Assembly: GCA_016720595.1 (NCBI GenBank)
Contig: JADKKI010000072.1
Coordinates: forward strand, 124,001 to 188,000
Direction: 5' to 3'
Length of the DNA stretch: 64,000 nt
Source: Myxococcales bacterium
Lineage (GTDB): Bacteria; Myxococcota_A; Polyangia; Haliangiales; Haliangiaceae
Shown: positions 44,438-56,367 of the stretch, piece by piece
Position numbering within the stretch: position 1 is the first letter of the stretch
Layout: each line of letters begins with the position of its first letter
Notes under the pieces: model-generated
Told to the model about the DNA's origin: nothing
The model's input: the letters and a program-made list of their open reading frames with translations, nothing else
Databases searched by the model: none
Position numbers and translations under genes: made by a program

Positions 44438-45177
44438 TGCGCCTCCTGATCATCATCACCAGCGTGGTGCTGGCGTGGGGGGCGATCGATGCGATCGCGC
44501 CGTCCCTCGCCGTCGCCGACGCGATCCCAGCGCAGGCCGAGGGCGGGCGTCAGCGGATCAACATCGTCAAGCGCTCGCCGCACTCCGATCGCATCGAGTC
44601 CAAGGACAAGGGCATGGCGCTCCTGTTCTGGGCGTTCGCGGCGGCCTCCGTCGGTGGCGCGCTGTTCGTGATCACCCGCCGCAACCTGATCGCAGCCGTG
44701 ATGGGCATGGTCGGCAGCTTCCTCGGCATCGCCGCGATCTACATGATGCTCTACGCGCACTTCCTGAGCGTGGTGCAGATGCTGGTCTACGCCGGCGCGA
44801 TCATGGTGCTGTTCGTGTTCGTCGTCATGATCCTGAACCGGCCCGAGGACGAGCCGGTCGCGCCCACCGGGCGGGCAGGGCAGGCGATCGGCGGCATCGC
44901 CATCGTCTACCTGGTCGGTCGCCTGATCATGCTGCTGTGGAAGGTCCAGCCGCCCGATCCGGCCAAGGCGCTCGCGGCCCCGGGCCTCACGCCTGAGGGC
45001 CACGACTGGGGCTCCGTGAAGGCGGTCGGCACCGACCTGTTCAATGGTGGCCTGTTCCCGTTCGAGGCGATCTCGATCCTCCTGCTCGTCGCCGTGGTCG
45101 GTGCGATCGCGATCGCGCGGCCGCTCCACGAGGGCCAGGACAACGAGGGCAACACCCCCGATGGAGAGGGTCACTAG
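44434..45177 (+). CDS. nuoJ: NADH-quinone oxidoreductase subunit J with N-terminal extension
   Basis: The core (residues about 60-180) is a standard NuoJ: LFWAFAAASVGGALFVITRRNLIAAVMGMV, then AIYMMLYAHFLSVVQMLVYAGAIMVLFVFVVMIL, the glycine-marked third helix that takes part in complex I coupling. Before it lie about 60 extra residues that look like a signal or extra membrane helix plus a periplasmic loop (MRLLIIITSVVLAWGAIDAIAPSLAVADAIPAQAEGG). The total of 247 residues exceeds the usual 165-200. The start is fixed by the ATGA overlap with nuoF. nuoK follows after 2 bases. Confidence 0.92.
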
Positions 45178-45179
45178 TC

Positions 45180-45500
45180 ATGGCCGACATCCTGTTCAAC
45201 GTCGGCTACGGGCACTTCCTGGTGCTCGCTGCCGTCCTGTTCCTGATCGGCGTCGCCGGCGTGCTCGTCCGCCGCAACGCGCTGATCATCCTGATGAGCG
45301 TGGAGCTGATGCTCAACGCCGCGAACATGACCCTGCTCACGTTCTCGCGCATGTGGGGTGACCTCTCCGGTCACACGTTCGCGCTGATCGTGATCGCCGT
45401 GGCCGCGGCGGAGGCCTCGGTCGGCCTCGCGATCGTGGTCGCGGTGTTCCGCGGCCGGCGCAACGTCGACGTCGATCGACTCACCACGCTGAGGCACTGA
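45180..45500 (+). CDS. nuoK: NADH-quinone oxidoreductase subunit K
   Basis: The 106-residue protein has three membrane helices and the two buried glutamates used in proton transfer: SVELMLNAANMT and AVAAAEASVGLAIVVA. Length and motifs match MrpC/NuoK. It sits tightly between nuoJ and nuoL. Confidence 0.97.
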   Translation: MADILFNVGYGHFLVLAAVLFLIGVAGVLVRRNALIILMSVELMLNAANMTLLTFSRMWGDLSGHTFALIVIAVAAAEASVGLAIVVAVFRGRRNVDVDRLTTLRH

Positions 45501-45510
45501 GGAACCAGCC

Positions 45511-47901
<2,391 letters not shown>

Positions 47902-47903
47902 TC

Positions 47904-49553
47904 ATGCCGGGCTCGTTCGTCCTCCCGCTGCTGATCGGTCTGCCGGTGCTCGGCGCGATCTTCGTGATGTGCACCCCGAAGACCGAGACCACGCTCCACC
48001 GGGGCATCGGCCTCACGGTCAGCGCGATCACGTTCCTCGTCTCGCTGCTCTGCCTGCGGTTCTTCAACCCGAAGGCGGATGGCTTCCAGCTCGTGTTCGA
48101 TGTCGAGTGGATCCCCGGCCTCGGCGCGCACTTCAAGACCGGCATCGACGGCATCAGCATCTTCCTGGTCCTCCTCACCACGTTCCTGATGCCGCTCACG
48201 CTGCTCGGGACCGCGAAGTCGATCGAGAAGCACGTCCGCGAGTTCATCGCCTGCATGCTGATCCTCGAGGCCGGCATGCTCGGCGCGTTCGTCGCGCTCG
48301 ACGTGTTCCTGTTCTACGTGTTCTGGGAGGTGATGCTGATCCCGATGTACCTGCTGATCGGGATCTGGGGCGGTCAGCGCCGGCTCTACGCGTCGATCAA
48401 GTTCGTGATCTACACGATGGTCGGCTCGCTGCTGATGCTGGTCGCGATCTTCTACGTCTACGTCCAGTACGCGAACGTCACCGGCGTCTACACCACGGAT
48501 CTCGAGAAGCTGATGGAGGTGTCGCTGCCGTATGGCGCGCAGACCTGGTGCTTCGCGGCGTTCGCGATCGCGTTCGCGATCAAGGTCCCGCTGTTCCCGC
48601 TGCACACCTGGTTGCCCGACGCGCACGTCGAGGCACCCACCGCGGGCTCGGTGATCCTCGCCGGCGTGCTGCTCAAGTTCGGGATCTACGGGTTCCTCCG
48701 CTATGCGATGCCGCTGTTCCCGCACGGCGCCGCCGTGTGGGCGCCGACCATCGCGGTGCTCGCGGTGATCGGCATCATCTATGGAGCGTTCGTCGCGTTC
48801 GCGCAGGACGACATCAAGAAGCTGGTCGCGTACTCGTCGGTCAGCCACCTCGGGTTCTGCGCCCTCGGCATCTTCGCGCTGACCGCGTACGGGATCTCGG
48901 GATCGATCTACGCGATGCTGTCGCACGGCCTGACCACGAGCGGCCTGTTCCTCGGGATCGGCGTGCTCTACGAGCGGCGCCACACGCGCCGGCTCGCCGA
49001 GTACGGTGGCGTTTGGAAGGTGATGCCCGTGTTCGCGGGGCTCTACCTGATCATCGTCATGGGCTCCGCGGGCCTCCCGGCACTGTCGGGCTTCGTCGGC
49101 GAGTTCCTGACGATCTTCGGCACGTTCAACGCGGGTGACTCGTTCCCCACGGCGGCACCGCACTTCCTGCCGGCGCCGCGCCTGCTCGGAGCGCTCGCCG
49201 CGACCGGCGTGATCTTCGGCGCGATCTACCTCCTGTACATGTTCCAGAAGGTGTTCTTCGGGAAGGTGGACAAGGAGAAGAACGGCAGCCTCAAGGATCT
49301 CTCGGGTCGCGAGCTCGGGGTGTTCATCCCGCTCGTGATCGGCATCTTCCTGATGGGCCTGTTCCCCCGGCCGATGCTCCAGGTGATGGAGCCGAGCGTG
49401 CAGAAGTTCATGCGCGATTTCGGGCGGCGCGTCGGTGAGCCCGACGGTCCGGCGCACGTCTACGGTTCGCTGCCGGCCGCACCGGCTTCCGCTGCGGGTG
49501 GCGCCGCGAAGGCCGCCACCGGCAAGCCCACCGCCCCGGCGGGAGGTCACTGA
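47904..49553 (+). CDS. nuoM: NADH-quinone oxidoreductase subunit M
   Basis: The 549-residue antiporter-like subunit shows LFYVFWEVMLIPMYLLIGIWGG (pump Glu), KVPLFPLHTWLPDAHVEAPTAGSVILAGVLLKFGIYGFLRYAMPLFP (key Lys) and KKLVAYSSVSHLGF. It ends with an Ala/Gly/Pro-rich tail (AAPASAAGGAAKAATGKPTAPAGGH) of about 40 residues not typical of NuoM. Its stop overlaps nuoN by one base (TGATG). Confidence 0.97.
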   Translation: MPGSFVLPLLIGLPVLGAIFVMCTPKTETTLHRGIGLTVSAITFLVSLLCLRFFNPKADGFQLVFDVEWIPGLGAHFKTGIDGISIFLVLLTTFLMPLTLLGTAKSIEKHVREFIACMLILEAGMLGAFVALDVFLFYVFWEVMLIPMYLLIGIWGGQRRLYASIKFVIYTMVGSLLMLVAIFYVYVQYANVTGVYTTDLEKLMEVSLPYGAQTWCFAAFAIAFAIKVPLFPLHTWLPDAHVEAPTAGSVILAGVLLKFGIYGFLRYAMPLFPHGAAVWAPTIAVLAVIGIIYGAFVAFAQDDIKKLVAYSSVSHLGFCALGIFALTAYGISGSIYAMLSHGLTTSGLFLGIGVLYERRHTRRLAEYGGVWKVMPVFAGLYLIIVMGSAGLPALSGFVGEFLTIFGTFNAGDSFPTAAPHFLPAPRLLGALAATGVIFGAIYLLYMFQKVFFGKVDKEKNGSLKDLSGRELGVFIPLVIGIFLMGLFPRPMLQVMEPSVQKFMRDFGRRVGEPDGPAHVYGSLPAAPASAAGGAAKAATGKPTAPAGGH

Positions 49554-51016
49554 TGAGCTTCAACCCCGCAGATCTCGGGTACCTCGTTCCCTACCTCATC
49601 CTCGCCGTCACCGGCATGCTGCTGGTGCTCGCCGAGGCGTTCTACAAGGGTAAGGACCGGTCGGCCCTGGTCACCCTCACCGTCGCCGGAGCGATCGCCG
49701 CGGGCGTCGCCTCGGTGGTGCTCTACCGCCAGGTCGGCGATCAGCGCGTCGCCGTGCTCGGCGAGATGCTGCTCGCCGACAAGACCTCCTACGTGCTGTC
49801 CGCGCTGTTCTGCGTGCTGACCGCGTTCACCGCCCTGATGTCGCCGGCTCACCAGAAGGAGCACGACTGGCAGATGGGCGAGTACTACGGCGTCATGCTG
49901 CTCTCGGCGTCGGGCATGGTGATGCTCGCGCACGCGGCGAACCTCGTGACGATCTTCCTCGGCATCGAGACGATGTCGATCGGCGTCTACGTGATGTGCG
50001 CGATGCGTCGCCGGTCGCGCCGCGGCAACGAAGCCGCGATGAAGTACTTCCTGATCGGCGCGTTCGCGACCGGCTTCCTGATGTACGGCATGGCGCTGCT
50101 CTACGGCGCCGCCGGCACGTCGAGCCTGGTCGGCATGCAGACCGCGCTCGCGCAGACCACCAACCCCGGCCTCGTGATCGCCGGCTCGTTCCTCCTGGTC
50201 GTCGCCTTCGGCTTCAAGATCGCCGCGGTGCCGTTCCACATGTGGGCTCCCGATGCCTACGAGGGCGCGCCCACCCCGGTCACCGCGTTCATGGCGGCGG
50301 CGGTCAAGGCGGCGGCGGTCGCCGCGATGATCCGCGTGTTCGGCATCGCCCTCGGTGGCGAGATCATGCCGTTCGGATCGCTCGGCTGGGCGAGCCCGAT
50401 GGTGGTGATCGCGGCGGTCACGATCACGATCGGCAACATCTCCGCGGTCCGTCAGAACAACATCAAGCGGATGCTCGCGTACTCGTCGATCTCCCACGGC
50501 GGCGTGCTGATGGTCGGCGTGTGCGCGCTCGGCCTCGGGTCGATGGCGGCCAATGGCGCCATCGTCTACTACCTGATCGCGTACAGCTTCACCACGATGG
50601 GCGCGTTCGCCATCGTCTCGTTCGTGGGCAGCAAGGGCCGCGAGCGCCTGCTCGTGGATGACTGGGCCGGCCTCGGCAGCCAGCACCCCGCGATCGCGCT
50701 CGCGATGACCGTGCTCCTGCTCTCGTTCGGTGGCGTTCCGCCGACGGGTGGCTTCTTCGCCAAGTTCTACATCTTCAAGTCGGCGATGGAGGTCTACGAC
50801 GGCCAGCTGATCTGGCTGGTCCTCGTCGGCGTCGTCAACTCGGCGATCAGCATCTACTACTACCTGCGGATCGTCACCGCGATGTACTTCAAGGACGCCA
50901 ACCAGCCGTTCGCCCCCACCCGGTCGGGTGGCCTGTTGTTCGTCATCGCGTTCTGCCCGCTGCTGATCCTCGAGCTCGGCCTGATGCCGGGCTGGTGGCT
51001 CAAGCTCGTCGGCTGA
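49553..51016 (+). CDS. nuoN: NADH-quinone oxidoreductase subunit N
   Basis: The 487-residue antiporter-like subunit shows NLVTIFLGIETMSIGVYVMCAMRRRSRRGNEAAMKYFLIGAFATGFLMYG, KIAAVPFHMWAPDAYEGAPTPVTAFMAAAVKAAAVA and IKRMLAYSSISHGG, ending WWLKLVG. It is the last gene of the nuoEFJKLMN operon. The remaining subunits A-D and G-I, including the quinone-binding module, are not in the window. Confidence 0.97.
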   Translation: MSFNPADLGYLVPYLILAVTGMLLVLAEAFYKGKDRSALVTLTVAGAIAAGVASVVLYRQVGDQRVAVLGEMLLADKTSYVLSALFCVLTAFTALMSPAHQKEHDWQMGEYYGVMLLSASGMVMLAHAANLVTIFLGIETMSIGVYVMCAMRRRSRRGNEAAMKYFLIGAFATGFLMYGMALLYGAAGTSSLVGMQTALAQTTNPGLVIAGSFLLVVAFGFKIAAVPFHMWAPDAYEGAPTPVTAFMAAAVKAAAVAAMIRVFGIALGGEIMPFGSLGWASPMVVIAAVTITIGNISAVRQNNIKRMLAYSSISHGGVLMVGVCALGLGSMAANGAIVYYLIAYSFTTMGAFAIVSFVGSKGRERLLVDDWAGLGSQHPAIALAMTVLLLSFGGVPPTGGFFAKFYIFKSAMEVYDGQLIWLVLVGVVNSAISIYYYLRIVTAMYFKDANQPFAPTRSGGLLFVIAFCPLLILELGLMPGWWLKLVG

Positions 51017-51029
51017 TGCGAGGCGAGAA

Positions 51030-53114
51030 GTGACCGCGCTGCGCGAGCTCGCGAAGGCGGCAGGGCTCGACGTCGAGTACGAGAACTGGCGCGGCGCGCC
51101 CACGGCAGCCAGTGACGAGGCCGTGTTCGCGATGCTGCGCGCGCTCGCGCCCGATCTCGGGATCGAGCTCGAGCGGCCCGAGGATGCGGCGGGCGCGATC
51201 GCCGTTCTCGAGCACAAGCGCTGGCGGCAGATCGTGCCACCGGTGGTGATCGGGTGGAGCGGTGGGCTCGTGGTGCCGTTCTCCGCGCCCGCCGAGCAGG
51301 ACGGGCCGTGGGAGGTGGAGGTCACGACAGAGAGCGGGCGAACCGTGCGCGCGCACGGGATGCTGTTCGATCTGCACGCGGACTCGCACGCGTGGCCGGG
51401 CGGTGTGGTGCACTGCGTTCGCCGCGCCAGGATCTCTCTCGATGGTGAGACCGGCTATCACAGCCTGCGCTGGAAGGCCGTGGGAGGGCAGGGCGAGGCG
51501 TTTGCGATCTCCGCGCCCGAGCGCGCATGGGGCGGGCCCGGCACGGGTGCGCGTCGCTGGGGCGTGTTCGCGCCGGTCTACGGGCTGGCCTCGGCGGAGT
51601 CAGGTCAGGCGGGAGACCTCGGCACGCTGGGCCAGCTGTTCGAGGCGGTCGAGCGGCGCGGTGGCCGCTACGTCGCCACGCTGCCGATCCTCGCGCAGTT
51701 CCTCGACGAGCCGTGCGTGTTCAGCCCGTACTCGCCGGCGAGCCGGCTGTACTGGAACGAGATGTACCTCGACCTCGCGCCGCTCGCCGCGCAGGTCGGG
51801 CTGCCGGCGCCGAGCGCGCCGCCGATCGTCCCCGGCACCCTCATCGATCACAAGGCGCAGTATCACTGGCGGCGTCAGGCGCTCGATCCGATCGCTCAAC
51901 GCCTCGCGGCGATGCCCGCGGTGTCCGCGGAGCTCGAGACCTGGGCGCACGCCACGGGCGCGTACGACTACGCGGCATTCCGCGCGATCGGTGAGGTGCA
52001 GCGCACGGGCTGGTCGCAGTGGGACGCGCGGTGGCGCGACGGCGCACCGCCGATCGAGACACGCGCACAGGCGCTCGCGTTCGGTGCCGACGAGGCGCGG
52101 CTCACCACGCACGTGGTCGCGCAGTGGGCGATGCAGCGGCAGCTCGAGGTGCTCGGCAGCCACAGCGTCGGCCTCTACCTCGATCTCCCCGTCGGCGTGA
52201 ACTGCGATGCCTACGAGGTGTGGCGCCATCGCCATCTGTTCTTGACCGAGCTCGCCGCAGGAGCGCCGCCGGATGCGCTGTTCCTCGGCGGGCAGGACTG
52301 GGGCCTGCCACCGCTGTCGCCGATCGCCCTGCGCCGCGATCGCTATCGCTACTTCATCCGCTGCGTGCAGCACCACATGAAGGTCGCCGGCATGCTGCGG
52401 ATCGATCACGTGATGGGGCTCTACCGGCTCTACTGCGTGCCGCAGGGCCGGCCGGCCACCGATGGTGTGTATCTCCGGTACCCGGCCGACGAGCTGATGG
52501 CGATCCTCACGCTCGAATCACAGCGCGCCCGGTGCGCGCTGGTCGGCGAGGACCTCGGCACTGTCCCGCCGCAGATCCGGCCGGCGATGGCGCGCCACGG
52601 AATGTTCCGCCTCCACGTCGGGCAGTGGTCGCTGCCGATCAAGGTCGGCGAGCGTCCGACGCCCTCACCTGCGGAGGCGGTCGCGAGCCTCAACACGCAC
52701 GACACCGCGACGTTCGCGGGCTGGTGGCGCGGTGCGGACATCGACGATCGTCGCGACCTGGGCCTCATCACCGCGGCGCAGGAAGCCGCGGAGCGCGTCG
52801 AGCGCGAGACCTCGCGCGCGGCTCTCACCGCCTTCACCCACAAGTCCGAGCTCGGCGCGGGCCTTCCTGACGCAGCGCGCGCGATGGTGGCCGCCACGAT
52901 CGATCTCGCCAACGGTCCGGCGGAGGTCGTGCTGGTCGCCCTCGATGATCTCGCGCTCGATCCGGCTCCGCACAACGTCCCCGGCACCACCACGCAGCGC
53001 CCGAACTGGCAGCGGCGCGTGGAGGGCTGGGCCGACGCGCTCGATCCGGATCGCGCGTCGCCCGCCGCGGCCGCGACGATCGCCGCCGTGTCGACAGCTC
53101 GCCCACCGCGCTGA
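51030..53114 (+). CDS. malQ: 4-alpha-glucanotransferase (amylomaltase, GH77)
   Basis: The 694-residue enzyme moves alpha-1,4-glucan segments between maltodextrins. GH77 marks are the catalytic nucleophile in MLRIDHVMGLYRLY, acid/base Glu in LVGEDLGTVP and the third Asp in SLNTHDTATFAGWW, plus SPYSPASRLYWNEMYLDL. An N-terminal beta-rich region of about 150 residues (VVPFSAPAEQDGPWEVEVTTESG) precedes the barrel, as in E. coli-type long MalQ. GTG start with AGGCGAG ribosome binding site, 13 bases after nuoN; probably read through from the nuo operon but not functionally related. Confidence 0.95.
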   Translation: MTALRELAKAAGLDVEYENWRGAPTAASDEAVFAMLRALAPDLGIELERPEDAAGAIAVLEHKRWRQIVPPVVIGWSGGLVVPFSAPAEQDGPWEVEVTTESGRTVRAHGMLFDLHADSHAWPGGVVHCVRRARISLDGETGYHSLRWKAVGGQGEAFAISAPERAWGGPGTGARRWGVFAPVYGLASAESGQAGDLGTLGQLFEAVERRGGRYVATLPILAQFLDEPCVFSPYSPASRLYWNEMYLDLAPLAAQVGLPAPSAPPIVPGTLIDHKAQYHWRRQALDPIAQRLAAMPAVSAELETWAHATGAYDYAAFRAIGEVQRTGWSQWDARWRDGAPPIETRAQALAFGADEARLTTHVVAQWAMQRQLEVLGSHSVGLYLDLPVGVNCDAYEVWRHRHLFLTELAAGAPPDALFLGGQDWGLPPLSPIALRRDRYRYFIRCVQHHMKVAGMLRIDHVMGLYRLYCVPQGRPATDGVYLRYPADELMAILTLESQRARCALVGEDLGTVPPQIRPAMARHGMFRLHVGQWSLPIKVGERPTPSPAEAVASLNTHDTATFAGWWRGADIDDRRDLGLITAAQEAAERVERETSRAALTAFTHKSELGAGLPDAARAMVAATIDLANGPAEVVLVALDDLALDPAPHNVPGTTTQRPNWQRRVEGWADALDPDRASPAAAATIAAVSTARPPR

Positions 53115-53119
53115 TCGCG

Positions 53120-53887
53120 CTACGGCATGAGGGCGGAGATGCCGACGCCGCTCACCGAGATCAGCAAGAGGAACCCGTGCGAGGCCGCGTTCACGATGGC
53201 GGTGCGCGGCCCTGTCGTCGACGGCGTGAACACGACGCTCACCGTGCAGCCCGAGCCAGGGATCCCGCCTGCACAGGTCCCCACCGAGACCTGATAGTCC
53301 GCCGGATCTGCGCCGGCCACGGTCAACGTCGGTGCGGGCATCGTGGTTCCACAGGAATTCGAGAGCGTGACGTCCTGTGCGGGAGCTTGGGTGCCAACGA
53401 TCACCGAACCGTACGCCAACATCCCCGGGCTCGTCTGGAGCGGTCCAGCCGCGAGGCCCGATCCGGTCAGGTAGAGAGTCGCTGCGTCCGGAGCGGCGTT
53501 GACCTCGAGTGCTGTCGTGAAGCCCCCGGCGCTCGTGGGATGGAAGCCGACATCGATCGTGCAGGTCGCCGCACCGGCGAGCGTGCCGGTGCACGTCGTG
53601 GACGGTTCGACCTCGAACATGTTCGCGCCGGTGCCGTGGAACGACATCGTCACCGCGCTCGTCGCGGCTGTGCCTGTGTTGGTCAGCGTGAAGCGCTGTA
53701 CGGTAGCGGGGCAGCCCAGCGAATGCCCCATGAAGTCGTAGGGCGACGGGGTGATCCGGAGAGAGCTCGGTGCGTCGACGGTGAGCGCGTCGGACGCGTC
53801 ATCCCTGGTCGCATCGCCGCTCACCGGTGTGCCGTCCCCGCAACCCGCCCATGCCGCCAGCACGGCGGAACTGATCGCACGACGCAT
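53120..53887 (-). CDS. ASH-repeat ('choice-of-anchor D') lipoprotein, two repeats
   Basis: The protein starts MRRAISSAVLAAWAGCGDG (lipobox WAGC; a second Met directly upstream at 53890 is an alternative start) and has two immunoglobulin-like ASH/HYDIN-type repeats: ITPSPYDFMGHSLG...FTLTNTGTAATS...TCTGTLAGAATCTIDVGFHPTSAGG and the second starting TSPGMLAYGSVIVGTQAP. Each has the Cys pair flanking the 'GA..C' turn that likely makes a disulfide. The family is surface or periplasmic and of unknown function. The start at the second Met is favoured because TAACCT lies exactly 6 bases before it. It converges with malQ with 5 bases between. Confidence 0.82.
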   Translation of the reverse strand: MRRAISSAVLAAWAGCGDGTPVSGDATRDDASDALTVDAPSSLRITPSPYDFMGHSLGCPATVQRFTLTNTGTAATSAVTMSFHGTGANMFEVEPSTTCTGTLAGAATCTIDVGFHPTSAGGFTTALEVNAAPDAATLYLTGSGLAAGPLQTSPGMLAYGSVIVGTQAPAQDVTLSNSCGTTMPAPTLTVAGADPADYQVSVGTCAGGIPGSGCTVSVVFTPSTTGPRTAIVNAASHGFLLLISVSGVGISALMP

Positions 53888-53893
53888 CATCCG

Positions 53894-53899
53894 AGGTTA
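53894..53899 (-). promoter_or_regulatory. extended -10 of the two-repeat ASH lipoprotein gene
   Basis: TGT-TAACCT, then six bases to the ATG at 53887. No Shine-Dalgarno is visible. Confidence 0.4.
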
Positions 53900-53951
53900 A
53901 CAGGCTCCAGGGTGTCGGCGTTGTTCATACCTCAGCACGCGCGGCCTACGG

Positions 53952-55118
53952 TCACGGTGCGCAGGGCACGAGCAGGTCGCCCTCGACGCACCACGTGGGC
54001 GCGGGCGCGAGGGCGATCGGGCGATACGTCACGGTGGCGCCGGAGCGTTCGAGCCGTCCCCTCGCGGCGACATCTGCGGCGAGGACCGAGCTCTCGCACA
54101 CGGTGTCCCCGCACGTCGCGTACTCTGGAGGAAACACCGAGGCCGGAGCCCCTCGATAGGCGAGCCTGGCGCCCGTGCTCGGATCGACGATCACGGTGCC
54201 GCCCCGCAGGCCGGAGAACGCGAGGAGCTGCGGGCTCGCGGCCGCGAGCTCCCACGCGCAGGGCTGAGGCCTGCCCAGCCCGCAGGTCGCGTGACCGAGC
54301 GCGGTGACCTTCCGCGTCGCCCCGGCGTCGTCGACGACGCACAACGACGTATCGGGGCCAGTTCCCACCTGGAGTGCCACGCCACGCGGCGCCGGCGCTG
54401 CCGCGATCAGCGGCCCGGTGCAGCCGCGCACCGCGACCTGGCTGCCGTCGGGACGCTGCAGCGTGATCCCGCTGGCGGAGGGCATCACGAGATAGCGGCC
54501 GGCGAGCTGCGGGACGATGCTCCGCCCCTCGTCGGCCGAGTCGTCGGGAGGGTCAGCGCGCACGACGGTCGCCGCACCGCGCGGCCACGCGAGGTAGGCA
54601 CCACTCGGGGCGATCACGGCGACCCACGCCGGCGAGCTCTCGACCCTGATCGTTCCGACAGGAAACGTCGCGGAGGCCAGGGCGGCGCCGTGGAACGCGT
54701 ACGTCACGTCGTCGCCGGTGCGGACATGCGTGATGGTGACCTGCTCGTCGGCGAGGTCGACGCAGCCGGGCTCGAGGACGTACGCCTCGAGCGTTCCCGC
54801 GGCCGCGAGGCGCGCGGTGATCCGCCCGCCGCGAACGATCGATCCGCCGTCGCGGCGCTGCACGACCCCGACCTCGCCAAAGCAGTCCCCGGCGCGCTCT
54901 CCGATCAGCGCGTGCGCGTGGGCGACCTTCCCGGCGACCAACGCCGCGCGGACCTTGGCGGTCAGCTCGACGAGCTCGTCCACGGCGGCCACTGCGGGCG
55001 GTTGCGCGGGGGCCAGCGCGGGCGGTTGCGCGGGCGGACGCAGCGGCACACGCGGTGTCTCCGCTGGAGAGCGACACGCCACCACGAACGCCGCCGCTAG
55101 CCAGATCCGTCGAGTCAC
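53952..55118 (-). CDS. lipoprotein of unknown function, 388 aa
   Basis: The protein starts MTRRIWLAAAFVVACRS with lipobox VVAC and a Pro/Ala linker, then a short helical region (VDELVELTAKVRAALVAGKVAHAHALIGERAG) and a predicted beta-propeller-like C-terminal part with repeated hydrophobic strands (GRYLVMPSASGITLQRPDGSQVAVRG, LLAFSGLRGGTVIVDPSTG). Paired Cys near the C-terminus (YATCGDTVCES, PTWCVEGDLLVPC) suggest disulfides. I do not recognise the family. GTG start with TAGCAT seven bases upstream. Confidence 0.75.
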   Translation of the reverse strand: MTRRIWLAAAFVVACRSPAETPRVPLRPPAQPPALAPAQPPAVAAVDELVELTAKVRAALVAGKVAHAHALIGERAGDCFGEVGVVQRRDGGSIVRGGRITARLAAAGTLEAYVLEPGCVDLADEQVTITHVRTGDDVTYAFHGAALASATFPVGTIRVESSPAWVAVIAPSGAYLAWPRGAATVVRADPPDDSADEGRSIVPQLAGRYLVMPSASGITLQRPDGSQVAVRGCTGPLIAAAPAPRGVALQVGTGPDTSLCVVDDAGATRKVTALGHATCGLGRPQPCAWELAAASPQLLAFSGLRGGTVIVDPSTGARLAYRGAPASVFPPEYATCGDTVCESSVLAADVAARGRLERSGATVTYRPIALAPAPTWCVEGDLLVPCAP

Positions 55119-55125
55119 CGCTGGG

Positions 55126-55131
55126 ATGCTA
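55126..55131 (-). promoter_or_regulatory. extended -10 of the 388-aa lipoprotein gene
   Basis: TGC-TAGCAT, then seven bases to the GTG at 55118; no ribosome binding site. Confidence 0.4.
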
Positions 55132-55177
55132 GCAGCGGTGCCGGCCGTCGCCAGGCTCGGGTTGATTCGAGGGCGCC

Positions 55178-56242
55178 CTACGGCGTACAGGTCCCGCTGA
55201 GATCCGCGTTCGCGGTGCCGCCGGGGGTGGCAGAGAGGTTCAGGTGCGCGGCGCGTGGCCCCACGGCGCCGGGCTCGAACGTGACGAACAGCGTGCAGCC
55301 GGCACCGGAGGCGAGCGGAGCGCCGCAGTTGTTGGCCATCACGAGGAAGTCGCCGACGTGGGTGCCGGACTTCGCCGTGGTGATCGCGCCGGTGGTCGCC
55401 GCGCCGAGGTTGGTCACCGTGAACTGAAACCCGAGGCTGCTGCTGCCGATCTGCACGTCGCCGAAGTCATGCACGGCCGGGGAGATCGAGAGCCCGGTCG
55501 CCGCGAGGCCCGTGCCGACGAGGCTGGCGATCGCGGTCCCTCCGGGCGTCCCGGAGACCCGCACGCTCGCGGCCCGGGCGCCCGTGGACGAGGGTGTGAA
55601 GGCAATGCTGACCGTGCACGTGCTGTTCGCCGGGAGGACGGCGCCGTTGCACGTGGTCGTGCCGATCGCGAAGTCCCCCGCGTTCGCGCCCGTGACTGTG
55701 ACTCCCAGCGCGCCCGTTGCGACGGCCGCGGGGTTCGAGACGGTGAACGTGGTGGCGCTCGTGGTGGTGAGGTTGATCGCGCCGAAGTCGTGCACCGACG
55801 GCGAGAGCAGGATCCCCGACGAGGTCGCGCCCGTCCCGGTCAGCTCTGCGGCAGCCGACGCGGCGCCATCGGTGAGCTCGAGGGTCGCGCTCATCGAACC
55901 GGTCGTCGACGGGGAGAACCGAGCCATCGCCGAGCACGTGGCACCCGGCGCGAGCACGCCGGAGCAGGTCACCGCCGCGAGCTCGAACACCGTCGGATTC
56001 GCGCCGCCGAGGGACAGCGTCACCGGCGCGGACGCACCGTCACCCGCGTTGGTGAATGCGATCGACATGATGACGCTGGAGGTGCCGAAGACCGAGCCGA
56101 AATCGAGGGTCTGGGGCGACACGGTGAACCGCGGCGAGCCGGCGCCCGCCTCGCCGCCCGGGCCGGCCTCGTCGGGCGCCTGTGCGGAGGGTTCTCCGCA
56201 TGCGGCGACGCCGATCGCCAAGGCCAGGAGGAGACGGCTCAC
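55178..56242 (-). CDS. ASH-repeat ('choice-of-anchor D') lipoprotein, three repeats
   Basis: The 354-residue protein starts MSRLLLALAIGVAACGEP (lipobox VAAC) followed by a Glu/Gly/Ala linker and three ASH/HYDIN-like repeats of about 105 residues, each starting with the pattern [F/I]xVSPxxxDFGxVxxGxxS and holding a Cys pair (TCSGVLAPGATC, TCNGAVLPANSTC, NCGAPLASGAGC). Likely exposed on the cell surface or periplasmic; ligand unknown. GTG start, six bases after TACCGT. Divergent from the 56368 gene. Confidence 0.87.
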   Translation of the reverse strand: MSRLLLALAIGVAACGEPSAQAPDEAGPGGEAGAGSPRFTVSPQTLDFGSVFGTSSVIMSIAFTNAGDGASAPVTLSLGGANPTVFELAAVTCSGVLAPGATCSAMARFSPSTTGSMSATLELTDGAASAAAELTGTGATSSGILLSPSVHDFGAINLTTTSATTFTVSNPAAVATGALGVTVTGANAGDFAIGTTTCNGAVLPANSTCTVSIAFTPSSTGARAASVRVSGTPGGTAIASLVGTGLAATGLSISPAVHDFGDVQIGSSSLGFQFTVTNLGAATTGAITTAKSGTHVGDFLVMANNCGAPLASGAGCTLFVTFEPGAVGPRAAHLNLSATPGGTANADLSGTCTP

Positions 56243-56248
56243 GAGACC

Positions 56249-56254
56249 ACGGTA
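56249..56254 (-). promoter_or_regulatory. extended -10 of the three-repeat ASH lipoprotein gene
   Basis: TGG-TACCGT, then six bases to the GTG at 56242; no Shine-Dalgarno. The TGG-TACNGT/TAGGGT form recurs before the two other ASH genes at 57776 and 61503. Confidence 0.45.
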
Positions 56255-56355
56255 CCACCGGAAACGCCGTAGGATGGTCGGTCTTCAAGCGCGTGCTCGG
56301 GCGCTGAACCATCCCAGGCCCGCGCAAAGAAGCGGCGCCCGGGCCCGGAACTGGG

Positions 56356-56361
56356 TATACC
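56356..56361 (+). promoter_or_regulatory. -10-like hexamer of the 56368 gene
   Basis: TATACC, then six bases to the GTG at 56368 (three to the in-frame GTG at 56365). It faces the divergent ASH promoter at 56249-56254. Confidence 0.35.
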
Positions 56362-56367
56362 CGGGTG